Under the pieces are notes generated by a model. It made no database searches, had not been told where the DNA came from, and saw nothing but the letters and a program-made list of their open reading frames with translations. The translations under genes and the position numbers were made by a program. From contig NZ_SCVC01000032.1 of assembly GCF_004297405.1 (NCBI RefSeq), positions 186,001-250,000 of the forward strand: 64,000 bases of DNA. Direction: 5' to 3'. Positions 27,479 through 39,666 of the stretch are shown in pieces (the stretch's first letter is position 1; every line of letters begins with the position of its first letter). The stretch comes from Reyranella sp. Lineage in GTDB: Bacteria > Pseudomonadota > Alphaproteobacteria > Reyranellales > Reyranellaceae.

Positions 27479-28938
27479 GGGCGCTGCCGCTCGACCTCGG
27501 ATTGATCCACTTCGTCGGCATCGGCGGCATCGGTATGTCCGGTATCGCCGAGGTGCTGCACAATCTCGGCTACAAGGTCCAGGGCAGCGATGTTGCCGAA
27601 GGCGCCAATACGCGTCGCCTCGGCGATCTCGGCATCAAGGTCGCAATCGGCCATCGCGCAGACAATATCTCCAACGCCCAGGTCGTGGTCGTTTCGAGCG
27701 CCGTGAAGAAGGACAATCCCGAGGTCCTGGCCGCCCGCGCGCGCCTGGTTCCGGTGGTGCGTCGCGCCGAAATGCTGGGCGAGCTGATGCGGCTGAAATG
27801 GTCGATTGCCGTCGGCGGCACGCATGGCAAGACGACCACCACCTCGCTGGTCGCCTCGATGCTGGATGCCGGTGGCCTCGATCCGACGGTCATCAACGGC
27901 GGCATCATCAACGCCTACGGCACCAACGCCCGCCTCGGCGAGGGCGACTGGATGGTCGTGGAATCCGACGAGTCGGACGGCTCCTTCCTGCGTCTGCCGG
28001 CGACCATCGCTGTCGTGACCAACGTCGATCCCGAACATCTCGACCATTACGGTACCTTCGATGCGTTGCGTGACGCCTTCGTCCGCTTCGTCGAGAACAT
28101 TCCCTTCTACGGTTTCGCCGTTCTCTGCTTCGACCATCCCGAGGTCCAGGCGCTGCTGCCGCGTGTCGCCGATCGCCGCATCATCACCTACGGCATCGGC
28201 GCCAACGCTGACGTACGTGCGATCAACCTCAAGCTCGACCGCAGCGGCGCCGACTTCGATGTGATGATCGAGCACCGAGCCACCAACGAGTCGCGCACCA
28301 TCACCGGCCTGCGCCTGCCGATGTTCGGCCAGCACAACGTCCAGAACGCGCTGGCGGCAATCGCCGTGGCGCAGGAAATGGGCTTGCCCGACGAGACCAT
28401 CCGCCGGGCGCTGGGCTCTTTTGCCGGCGTGAAGCGGCGCTTCACCAAGACCGGCGAGGCGCACGGCATCACCGTGATCGACGACTACGGCCACCATCCT
28501 GTCGAGATCGCCGCGGTGCTGCGCGCCGCGCGCCAGGCCTATGGCGGTTCGGGCCGCGTGATCGCGGTCATGCAGCCGCATCGCTATTCACGACTGGGTG
28601 CGCTGCGCCACGAGTTCGCGACCTGCTTCACCGATGCCGATGCGGTGATCATCGCCGACGTCTATGCCGCGGGTGAGGCGGCGATCGAGGGCGTCAACCG
28701 CGACATGCTGGTCGGCTTGGTCCAGCGCGCCGGCCATCGCGATGTCACGCCGCTCGGCTCGCCCGGCGAATTGCCGACGATGATCTGGCAGATGGCACGC
28801 CCCGGCGACGTCGTGGTCTGCCTCGGCGCCGGTAACATCACGGCCTGGGCGCATGCACTGCCCGGCCAGATCCAACAGCTCGCCGCAGAGAAGGCCGGCC
28901 CTCGCGCTGTGGCGAATGATTCCGGATCGGTCGCATGA
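27475..28938 (+). CDS. murC: UDP-MurNAc:L-alanine ligase
   Basis: A 487-residue cytoplasmic ligase adding L-alanine to UDP-MurNAc, the first peptide step. The N-terminal motif [16 protein letters not shown] is diagnostic. The ATP loop is [15 protein letters not shown] (about residues 118-132). [37 protein letters not shown] and [11 protein letters not shown] are conserved, and MQPHRYSRL follows. The start at 27475 overlaps the murG stop; the upstream extension of the frame is a shadow over murG. The murB ATG overlaps its stop. Confidence 0.97.
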   Translation: MRALPLDLGLIHFVGIGGIGMSGIAEVLHNLGYKVQGSDVAEGANTRRLGDLGIKVAIGHRADNISNAQVVVVSSAVKKDNPEVLAARARLVPVVRRAEMLGELMRLKWSIAVGGTHGKTTTTSLVASMLDAGGLDPTVINGGIINAYGTNARLGEGDWMVVESDESDGSFLRLPATIAVVTNVDPEHLDHYGTFDALRDAFVRFVENIPFYGFAVLCFDHPEVQALLPRVADRRIITYGIGANADVRAINLKLDRSGADFDVMIEHRATNESRTITGLRLPMFGQHNVQNALAAIAVAQEMGLPDETIRRALGSFAGVKRRFTKTGEAHGITVIDDYGHHPVEIAAVLRAARQAYGGSGRVIAVMQPHRYSRLGALRHEFATCFTDADAVIIADVYAAGEAAIEGVNRDMLVGLVQRAGHRDVTPLGSPGELPTMIWQMARPGDVVVCLGAGNITAWAHALPGQIQQLAAEKAGPRAVANDSGSVA

Positions 28939-29852
28939 TGGCGCTCGCGACGTCCAAGCCTCACCTGATCGACCGGCTGACGCAGCCGCGTGGTCGGCTG
29001 GCTGCTGACGCGCCGCTCGGGCCGCAGACCTGGTTCCGCGCTGGCGGCCCGGCCGAGGTGCTGTTCCGTCCGGCCGACGTCGAGGACCTCTCGACCTTTC
29101 TCGCCGCCCTGCCGCAGGACATTCCTGTAACGGTGCTGGGTGTCGGCTCCAATCTGCTGGTACGCGATGGTGGCGTGAGGGGCGTTGTCATCCGCTTGAT
29201 GCGTGGCTTCACGGGCATCGAGGTCGAAGGCCACGAGGTCGTCGCCGGAGCAGGGGCGCCGGATCTCAACGTGGCGCTCACGGCGCGGGATCACGCGCTG
29301 GCCGGCCTGGAGTTCCTGAGCGGCATTCCGGGGACGATCGGCGGCGCGCTGCGTATGAATGCCGGTGCCTACCAGGGCGACCTCGCGCAGGTGCTGATCT
29401 CGGCCGAAGCCGTCGATCGTGCCGGCCGCGTCCACAAGGTCACCGCTGCCGACATGGGCTTCACTTACCGGCACAGCGAGGCGCCGGCTGACTGGATCTT
29501 CACCTCGGCCCGCCTGGCCGCGACACCGGGCGACCAGCTCGCCATCGCCCGCCGCATCGCCGAGATCGATGCGGCCCGCACCGATTCCCAGCCGCGCAGC
29601 CGCACCGGCGGTTCGACCTTCGTCAATCCGCCCAGCCACAAGGCCTGGCAGCTGATCGATCAGGCCGGCTGCCGTGGTCTGCGCATCGGCGAGGCGCAGG
29701 TCTCGGAGAAGCATTGCAACTTCCTGATCAATCTCGGGTCGGCGACAGCTGCCGATATCGAGGCGCTGGGCGAGGAAGTTCGCCGTCGTGTGTTCGAGCA
29801 GAGCGGTGTTCAGCTCGAGTGGGAAATTCGTCGTATTGGAGTCTCCGGATGA
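28935..29852 (+). CDS. murB: UDP-N-acetylenolpyruvoylglucosamine reductase
   Basis: A 305-residue FAD flavoenzyme that reduces enolpyruvyl-UDP-GlcNAc with NADPH to give UDP-MurNAc. It shows [19 protein letters not shown], the FAD-binding [17 protein letters not shown] (about residues 68-84), [22 protein letters not shown] and [10 protein letters not shown], with the catalytic serine-bearing segment, then [28 protein letters not shown]. The length is that of type II MurB. Overlaps murC and ddl by four bases each. Confidence 0.97.
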   Translation: MMALATSKPHLIDRLTQPRGRLAADAPLGPQTWFRAGGPAEVLFRPADVEDLSTFLAALPQDIPVTVLGVGSNLLVRDGGVRGVVIRLMRGFTGIEVEGHEVVAGAGAPDLNVALTARDHALAGLEFLSGIPGTIGGALRMNAGAYQGDLAQVLISAEAVDRAGRVHKVTAADMGFTYRHSEAPADWIFTSARLAATPGDQLAIARRIAEIDAARTDSQPRSRTGGSTFVNPPSHKAWQLIDQAGCRGLRIGEAQVSEKHCNFLINLGSATAADIEALGEEVRRRVFEQSGVQLEWEIRRIGVSG

Positions 29853-30781
29853 CGCGTCGCGTCGCGGTCCTGATGGGTGGTTGGTCGCCTGAGCGTGAGG
29901 TTTCGCTGGTGAGCGGCAAGGCCTGCGCCGAAGGCTTGCGTGAAGGCGGGCACGAGGTCATCGAATACGACGTGAAGCGCGACCTGCGCGCGCTGGTCGA
30001 TTTCCTGCGCCCGGCGGCAGGCGGTGGACCCGACGTCGTCTTCAACGCCCTGCACGGCCGTTACGGCGAGGATGGCTGCATCCAGGGTGTGCTGGAAATC
30101 ATGCAGGTGCCCTACACCCATTCAGGCCTTCTCGCTTCGGCCATCGCCATGGACAAGCCGATGGCGCGCCACGTCTTCACCTCGCTCGGCCTGCGGGTGG
30201 CGGAAGGCAAGGTAATCGAGCGGCGGTCGCTTGCATCGGGCGATCCCATGCCGCGCCCCTATGTGGTAAAACCAATCGACCAGGGTTCCAGCGTCGGTGT
30301 GCATATCGTGCGCGAAGGCGACAATCTCGCAGCTGTCGAAGCCGCCGAAGCCGCGTTTGGCGAGCGTGTGCTGATCGAGAAGTTCGTACCCGGTCGCGAA
30401 CTCACCGTTGCGGTGATGCACGACAAGGCGGTTGCGGTCACTGAACTCAGGCCAAAGACACGGTTCTACGACTACGAGGCCAAGTACACCGACGGCATCA
30501 CCGAGCACCTGATTCCGGCGCCGATCCCCGCGGAGGTCTACGAACTCGCCAAGCAATGGGCACTCACGGCATTTCAGGCCCTTGGCTGCGACGGCCTGGC
30601 GCGCGCCGATTTCCGTTGGGACGATTCGCAGCCCGGTACGTCCGGCCTGGTCATCCTCGAGCTCAATACCCAGCCCGGCATGACGCCGCTCTCGCTGGCG
30701 CCGGAGCAGGCGAAGTGGGCCGGCATCTCGTGGCCGGAGCTCATGACCTGGATGATCGATCACGCGAGGTCCCCGGTGTGA
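29849..30781 (+). CDS. ddl: D-alanine--D-alanine ligase
   Basis: A 310-residue ATP-grasp enzyme making the D-Ala-D-Ala dipeptide used by MurF. It begins VAVLMGGWSPEREVSLVSG, followed by FNALHGRYGEDGCIQGVLE, YTHSGLLASAIAMDKPMAR, KPIDQGSSVGVHIV and the metal-binding C-terminus ELNTQPGMTPLSLAPEQA. ATG 29849 lies across the murB stop (ATGA). The start upstream at 29714 is a shadow. The stop overlaps the ftsQ GTG start. Confidence 0.97.
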   Translation: MTRRVAVLMGGWSPEREVSLVSGKACAEGLREGGHEVIEYDVKRDLRALVDFLRPAAGGGPDVVFNALHGRYGEDGCIQGVLEIMQVPYTHSGLLASAIAMDKPMARHVFTSLGLRVAEGKVIERRSLASGDPMPRPYVVKPIDQGSSVGVHIVREGDNLAAVEAAEAAFGERVLIEKFVPGRELTVAVMHDKAVAVTELRPKTRFYDYEAKYTDGITEHLIPAPIPAEVYELAKQWALTAFQALGCDGLARADFRWDDSQPGTSGLVILELNTQPGMTPLSLAPEQAKWAGISWPELMTWMIDHARSPV

Positions 30782-31656
30782 CCACCGCTCCCAAGAAAGC
30801 CACTCCCAAGGCCGGCACCGCCCGGCGTGACTACGATCGCCGCAAGAAGCGCGCACCGATCCGCAAGTCCGGCCGGCCGTTCTGGCGCCAGCCGCTGCTG
30901 CTCGGTGTCATCGTGCTGCTGCTGGGCTGCGGCGGGGGTGGCGGCTGGTGGGCATGGCACGAAGGCTGGCTGGTCGAGGCGCAGAACCGGATCGATGCAG
31001 CGTCGCGCGCCGTCGTTGGCGCCATCACGCCGTTCAAGCTGGCCGATGTCACGGTCGAGGGCCGTGACTATGTCGAACGCAGCGCCATCCTGGCGGCGCT
31101 GAACGTGAGCCGCGGTGATTCGCTCCTCGGCATCGACCTGCAGGCCTCGCGCCGGCGGCTCGAGGCGATCGACTGGGTCGAGTGGGCCACGGTCGAACGC
31201 CGTTTGCCCGACACGCTCTATGTCATTCTGAAGGAGCGTCGCGCCGTCGCGATCTGGCAGAACGGCAATGAATACACGCTGATCGACAAGAACGGCCGGA
31301 CCGTGCGCGCCAGCCGCATGCCGCCGGGCGCCGAAAGCCTGTTGCTGCTGGGCGGACCGGGCGCACCCGAACATGTCGGAGACCTGCTGCTGCTGCTCAC
31401 CTATGAGCCGGCCGTGTCACGACAGTTGCGCGCCGCCGTGTGGGTCGGGCAGCGCCGCTGGAATCTGGTTCTGAACAATGGCGTCGAGATCTGGTTGCCG
31501 GAGGAGGACGCTGTTGCCGCCTTGCAGCAGCTCGCCAAGCTCGACGGACAGCACAAGCTGCTGTCGCGTGAGTTCGGCGTCGTCGATCTTCGATTGCCGG
31601 ACAAGCTTTATCTCAGAAAACGCAACACGGGCGAGCCTACGCCTGGGCCGGCGTGA
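30778..31656 (+). CDS. ftsQ: Cell division protein FtsQ
   Basis: A 292-residue bitopic divisome protein. The cytoplasmic N-terminus is strongly basic (residues 1-38, lysine and arginine rich), followed by a membrane helix at about residues 39-58 (LLLGVIVLLLGCGGGGGWWAW). The periplasmic POTRA domain begins with FKLADVTVEGRDYVERSAIL and contains IDWVEWATVERRLPDTLYVILKERRAVAIWQ. The C-terminal beta domain ends REFGVVDLRLPDKLYLR. The GTG start overlaps the ddl stop. FtsQ diverges in sequence, but position, topology and POTRA pattern agree. Confidence 0.95.
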   Translation: MTTAPKKATPKAGTARRDYDRRKKRAPIRKSGRPFWRQPLLLGVIVLLLGCGGGGGWWAWHEGWLVEAQNRIDAASRAVVGAITPFKLADVTVEGRDYVERSAILAALNVSRGDSLLGIDLQASRRRLEAIDWVEWATVERRLPDTLYVILKERRAVAIWQNGNEYTLIDKNGRTVRASRMPPGAESLLLLGGPGAPEHVGDLLLLLTYEPAVSRQLRAAVWVGQRRWNLVLNNGVEIWLPEEDAVAALQQLAKLDGQHKLLSREFGVVDLRLPDKLYLRKRNTGEPTPGPA

Positions 31657-31701
31657 TATTGATGTGATACTGGACGTGTACGCGTAGAGACGGGGGACAT
31701 C

Positions 31702-32937
31702 GTGGCGAAGACGAGAAACGGCGTCATTGCGGCGCTCGACATCGGAACCAACAAGGTCGTTTGCTTCGTGGCGCGCGTGGACGGGCAAGGGCTTCGGGTG
31801 GTCGGTATCGGGCACCAGCCGGCGCAGGGCATGCGCTGTGGCAACATCGTCGACATGGAAGCCGCCACGCGAGCGATCTCCTCGGCTGTATCGACCGCGG
31901 AAGAGATGTGCGGCGAGCATGTGCGCGATGTCATCGTCGGCGTCAGTGGCGGGTCGGCCGCCTCGCATAACCAGAGCCTCGAAGTCGCGATCGGCCACCA
32001 CGAGATCGGCGAACGCGATGTCCGGCGAGTCCAGCAGCACATCCAGTTGCCCGCCGAGACCGCCGACCGCGACATCATCCACTCCGCTGCCATCGGCTAT
32101 ACGGTCGACGGCACGCCGGTGCGGGATGCCCGCGGCATGTTCGGCGAGCGGCTGGGCGTCGACGTCCACCTCGTGACCGCAGCCAGTGGCGCCATGCGTA
32201 ACCTCCAGGTCTGCGTGCGTCGTGCCCATCTCGAGATCGCCGACCGGGTCGTGGCGGCCCATGCCGCCGGGCTGAGTTCTCTCGTCTCCGACGAGCGCGA
32301 CCTCGGCGTGACGCTGATCGACATGGGTGCCGGCACGACCTCGATCGCCGTCTTCTATGAAGGCCACCTCGTGCACGTCGATTCGATCCCGGTCGGCGGC
32401 GAGCATGTGACCCGTGATATTGCCCGTGGCCTCTCCACGCCGCTGGCGCATGCAGAGCGGATGAAGACACAGATCGGCCGCTCCGTCGCCAAGCCCAACG
32501 ACGAGTACGACATCATCGACGTGCCGTTGATCGGCGAAGAGGACCGCACGCGCCCCAACCACATCCCCCGGTCGATTTTGGTCGGCATCATTCGACCGCG
32601 CGTCGAAGAAACATTCGAGTTGGTGCGTAGCCGACTCGAAGCGAGCGGTGTGGATAAGTTGGCCGGTGGACGCGCTGTTCTGGTCGGCGGCGGCTGCCAA
32701 CTCGACGGTGTGCCGGAAGTTGCGGCGGCGATCCTGAATAAGAAAGTTCGTACCGGTGCGCCGCTCAGGCTCGCTGGACTCGCAGATTCCACAGGCGGGC
32801 CGGCATTTTCGGCGGCCGCGGGTCTATTGTCGTTCGCGCTTCACAATCACGCCGTCACGCAAAGCCAGCCGGCTGCTTCGGAAGCTCCCGCAACACGCAT
32901 CGGCCGGATTGGCAGTTGGATACGGGAGAATTTTTAG
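31702..32937 (+). CDS. ftsA: Cell division protein FtsA
   Basis: A 411-residue actin-like protein tethering FtsZ to the membrane. ATP-binding blocks are ALDIGTNKVVCFVA near the start (residues 10-23), IDMGAGTTSIAVF in the middle and VLVGGGCQLDG. The family 1C subdomain lies around residues 85-165. The last 13 residues (RIGRIGSWIRENF) form the amphipathic membrane-targeting helix. The GTG start follows GGGGGAC. It is separated from ftsQ by 45 bases, the first gap of note in the cluster, so ftsA may have additional transcription starts there. Confidence 0.96.
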   Translation: MAKTRNGVIAALDIGTNKVVCFVARVDGQGLRVVGIGHQPAQGMRCGNIVDMEAATRAISSAVSTAEEMCGEHVRDVIVGVSGGSAASHNQSLEVAIGHHEIGERDVRRVQQHIQLPAETADRDIIHSAAIGYTVDGTPVRDARGMFGERLGVDVHLVTAASGAMRNLQVCVRRAHLEIADRVVAAHAAGLSSLVSDERDLGVTLIDMGAGTTSIAVFYEGHLVHVDSIPVGGEHVTRDIARGLSTPLAHAERMKTQIGRSVAKPNDEYDIIDVPLIGEEDRTRPNHIPRSILVGIIRPRVEETFELVRSRLEASGVDKLAGGRAVLVGGGCQLDGVPEVAAAILNKKVRTGAPLRLAGLADSTGGPAFSAAAGLLSFALHNHAVTQSQPAASEAPATRIGRIGSWIRENF

Positions 32938-33087
32938 GCAATATGTTGTGTGGGGAATGGCAATCCCCAACAGGCTGTAGACAGAAAGAAATAAAAAGCC
33001 GGTGGCGGTGAAGGGACTCCACCCAAAAAGGGGTCCCACGCCGACGCTCCGAGCAGATTACCCCCTCGTTTGCGTGGAGAAAGCCGA
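32938..33087 (+). promoter_or_regulatory. ftsA-ftsZ leader region with two potential hairpins
   Basis: The 150-base gap is the longest inside the dcw cluster. It contains GGGGA...TCCCC inverted repeats (around 32950-32980) and a hairpin at 33013-33037, in which GGGAC pairs with GTCCC and CCC pairs with GGG around an A5 loop. Neither is followed by a T-run. GGAGAAAG before the ATG at 33088 is the ftsZ ribosome-binding site. A separate ftsZ promoter here would be usual for the class, but no clear -35/-10 pair was identified. Confidence 0.35.
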
Positions 33088-34866
33088 ATGACAATCAACC
33101 TCAGTCTCCCTCAGAAGGAGTCGGAGATTAAGCCGCGTATCACCGTCATTGGTGTCGGTGGCGCGGGCGGAAACGCCGTCAACAACATGATCAGCGCCGC
33201 GCTGGAAGGCGTGGAGTTCATCGTCGCCAACACCGACGCCCAGGCGCTCGGCCAGTCGCTGGCCGACCGGCGCGTGCAGCTCGGCATCACCATCACCCAG
33301 GGCCTGGGTGCAGGTGCGCGTCCCGAGGTCGGCCGCCAGGCCGCCGAAGAGGCGCTGCCCGAAATCCTTCAGCTCCTCGACGGCGCGAACATGGTGTTCG
33401 TCACCGCCGGCATGGGCGGTGGCACCGGCACCGGTGCTGCGCCCGTCATCGCCGCTGCGGCGCGCGAGCAGGGCATCCTCACCATCGGCGTCGTGACCAA
33501 GCCCTTCCACTTCGAGGGCCGTCGTCGCATGCAGTCGGCCGAGCAGGGCATCACCGAGCTCGAGAAGGTCGTCGACACGCTGATCGTCATCCCCAACCAG
33601 AACCTGTTCAAGATCGCCAACGAGAAGACGACGTTCGCCGACGCCTTCAAGATGGCCGACGATGTGCTGCACATGGGTGTGCGCGGCGTCACCGATCTCA
33701 TGGTCATGCCGGGCCTCATCAACCTCGACTTCGCCGACATCCGCACGGTGATGGGTGAGATGGGCAAGGCGATGATGGGCACTGGCGAAGCCGAAGGTCC
33801 GGACCGCAGCCGAGTCGCTGCCGAGTCGGCGATCTCCAACCCGCTGCTGGAAGATCACTCGATGAAGGGCGCCCAGGGCGTGCTCATCAACATCACCGGC
33901 GGCCTCGACATGACGCTGCACGAAGTCGACGAAGCGGCCAACCGCATCCGCGAGGAAGTGGACGGCGACGCCAACATCATCTTCGGCTCGACTTTCGATG
34001 CCACCATGCAGGGCCGGATGCGCGTTTCGGTGGTCGCCACTGGCATTGCCGCGCTGGCCTCGCAGCAGCCCGCGCCGAATTACCTGTCACTCGACATGAA
34101 CCGCCCGTCACAGACCGGCCAGCCGGCGCTGAGCCGTCCGGCCGCACCGCCTGTCGGACGCATTGCCATGCCGGCCGCTGCTATGGCGCCCGCCATTCCG
34201 GCAGCACCTGTCGCCGCGCCGATGGCACCGCCAGTGGTCACTGTCGTGCCGCCGCCTCCGCCGATCGTCGAGCCTGCACCGATCGCGGCGATGGCACCGC
34301 CTGCACCAGCACCGATGCCGGCTCCGGCCATGGTTGCCGAAGCAGCTCCGGCCGCGCCTATGATGGAGGCTGCGCCGGTCGAAACGCCGGCCGCCCCGGC
34401 TTATGTACCGGCTCCCGCGCCTGCTCCCGTCGCGGCCGCCCCGGCGCCTGCGCCGATGCCGGCTCCGGCCCCGGTGGCCGCCCAGCGTCCGCTGGTCGAC
34501 GAGAACGACTGGCGCGTGAGCCGTCCGTCGACCGCCAAGGCGCCCACGCGCGCCGAACCCGTCGCGCGACCGATGGCCGCGCGGTCGGGTGGGGAAAGCC
34601 GGGCGCCGAACCTGTTCCAGCGGATCACGGGCGCCTTCTCGGCACCGAAGCCCGCGACGACGCCGGCGCCTGCTGCGGCTCCGGTCGAGCCGTCGGTGGC
34701 CCGTCCGGTGGCGGAAAACGTCGTTCCGGTGGCTCCCAAGCTGCCCGCGGCCCGTCCGGCGCCGGTGCAGACCTCGATCAGCCTCGACGTTACCGAGCGC
34801 GCTAAGCCCGCGCGAGATGACGACGACCTGCAAATTCCTGCTTTCCTGCGTCGGCAAGCCAACTGA
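33088..34866 (+). CDS. ftsZ: Cell division GTPase FtsZ with long linker
   Basis: A 592-residue tubulin homologue that polymerises into the Z-ring. The nucleotide site is GGGTGTG (residues 110-116), with [13 protein letters not shown] at about residues 22-34 and the catalytic T7 loop [11 protein letters not shown] (about residues 212-222). The folded GTPase ends near residue 325. It is followed by about 245 residues of proline, alanine and methionine-rich linker, then the C-terminal peptide [15 protein letters not shown] that binds FtsA. ATG 33088 with GGAGAAAG is preferred over the start at 33070. The linker is longer than in many relatives. Confidence 0.97.
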   Translation: MTINLSLPQKESEIKPRITVIGVGGAGGNAVNNMISAALEGVEFIVANTDAQALGQSLADRRVQLGITITQGLGAGARPEVGRQAAEEALPEILQLLDGANMVFVTAGMGGGTGTGAAPVIAAAAREQGILTIGVVTKPFHFEGRRRMQSAEQGITELEKVVDTLIVIPNQNLFKIANEKTTFADAFKMADDVLHMGVRGVTDLMVMPGLINLDFADIRTVMGEMGKAMMGTGEAEGPDRSRVAAESAISNPLLEDHSMKGAQGVLINITGGLDMTLHEVDEAANRIREEVDGDANIIFGSTFDATMQGRMRVSVVATGIAALASQQPAPNYLSLDMNRPSQTGQPALSRPAAPPVGRIAMPAAAMAPAIPAAPVAAPMAPPVVTVVPPPPPIVEPAPIAAMAPPAPAPMPAPAMVAEAAPAAPMMEAAPVETPAAPAYVPAPAPAPVAAAPAPAPMPAPAPVAAQRPLVDENDWRVSRPSTAKAPTRAEPVARPMAARSGGESRAPNLFQRITGAFSAPKPATTPAPAAAPVEPSVARPVAENVVPVAPKLPAARPAPVQTSISLDVTERAKPARDDDDLQIPAFLRRQAN

Positions 34867-34898
34867 CGTAGGTATTGTTAGTCTCTACGCATCTCCTG

Positions 34899-34925
34899 GA
34901 GGGGCCGTTCGGCCCCTCTTTTTTT
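34899..34925 (+). terminator. Rho-independent terminator after ftsZ
   Basis: A perfect eight-pair stem (GAGGGGCC at 34899-34906 with GGCCCCTC at 34911-34918) closes a GTTC tetraloop and is followed by seven T residues (34919-34925). It ends the dcw transcript and separates it from bamD. Confidence 0.93.
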
Positions 34926-34974
34926 AGCCGCCGCATGATATAAACCCGGCCGGCGTAAATGTGACGGATGGGAC

Positions 34975-35799
34975 ATGTCGAAAGCGGTCGTACGCAGGAC
35001 TCTCAGCATCGGTGCAGGGCTGACTCTGGCCGTCGCAGGCTTCGGTCTCGCGGCGTGCGGTGGCTCAGACGACAATGCAAACTATGTCGAGCAACCGGTG
35101 GAGCAGCTCTACAACCGCGGCCTCGATGATCTCGGCGCTCAGGAATACAAGAGCGCGGCCAAGAACTTCGAGGAAGTCGATCGGCAGCATCCTTATTCGG
35201 TGTGGGCAACCAAGGCGCAGATCATGGCGGCCTTCGCCTACTACCAGTCGAACAAGTACGACGAGGCCATCATCGCGCTGGATCGCTTCATCCAGCTCCA
35301 TCCCGGCCATCGCGACCTTCCCTACGCCTATTACCTGAAGGCGCTCTGCTTCTACGAGCAGATCTCCGACGTCGGCCGCGACCAGCGCGTCACCCAGCAG
35401 GCGCTCGATGCCCTGGCCGAGGTCGTGAAGCGCTTTCCGGATTCGCCCTACGCACGCGACTCGCGCCTGAAGGTCGAGCTCTGCATCGACCATCTCGCTG
35501 GCAAGGAGATGTCGGTCGGCCGCTACTATCAGCAGCAGCAGCAGTATATCGGCGCCATCAACCGCTACCGCGTGGTGATCGAGCGTTATCAGACGACCAC
35601 GCATGTGCCCGAGGCGCTGCATCGACTGGTCGAGACCTACCTGTCGCTCGGCGTGAAAAGCGAGGCCAAGGAAGCGGCCGCCGTGCTCGGCTACAATTTC
35701 CCCGGCAGCGAGTGGTATCAGGACAGCTACTTCCTGATGACAGGCGAGGGCACGCGGCCACCCGACGAGTCGCGCGGCTGGTTCTCGGGCATCTTCTGA
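34975..35799 (+). CDS. bamD: Outer membrane assembly lipoprotein BamD
   Basis: A 274-residue lipoprotein of the BAM complex, which inserts beta-barrel proteins into the outer membrane. The signal peptide ends in the lipobox LAAC with lipidated Cys28, followed by GGS, consistent with outer-membrane sorting. The mature part shows tetratricopeptide-like helices, beginning with PVEQLYNRGLDDLGAQEYKSAAKNFEEVDRQHPYS and continuing with YDEAIIALDRFIQLHPGH. It follows the ftsZ terminator by 49 bases. Its stop lies four bases before the recN ATG. Confidence 0.95.
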   Translation: MSKAVVRRTLSIGAGLTLAVAGFGLAACGGSDDNANYVEQPVEQLYNRGLDDLGAQEYKSAAKNFEEVDRQHPYSVWATKAQIMAAFAYYQSNKYDEAIIALDRFIQLHPGHRDLPYAYYLKALCFYEQISDVGRDQRVTQQALDALAEVVKRFPDSPYARDSRLKVELCIDHLAGKEMSVGRYYQQQQQYIGAINRYRVVIERYQTTTHVPEALHRLVETYLSLGVKSEAKEAAAVLGYNFPGSEWYQDSYFLMTGEGTRPPDESRGWFSGIF

Positions 35800-35803
35800 C
35801 CGT

Positions 35804-39651
<3,848 letters not shown>

Positions 39652-39666
39652 GCCTCGGGACCGGAC

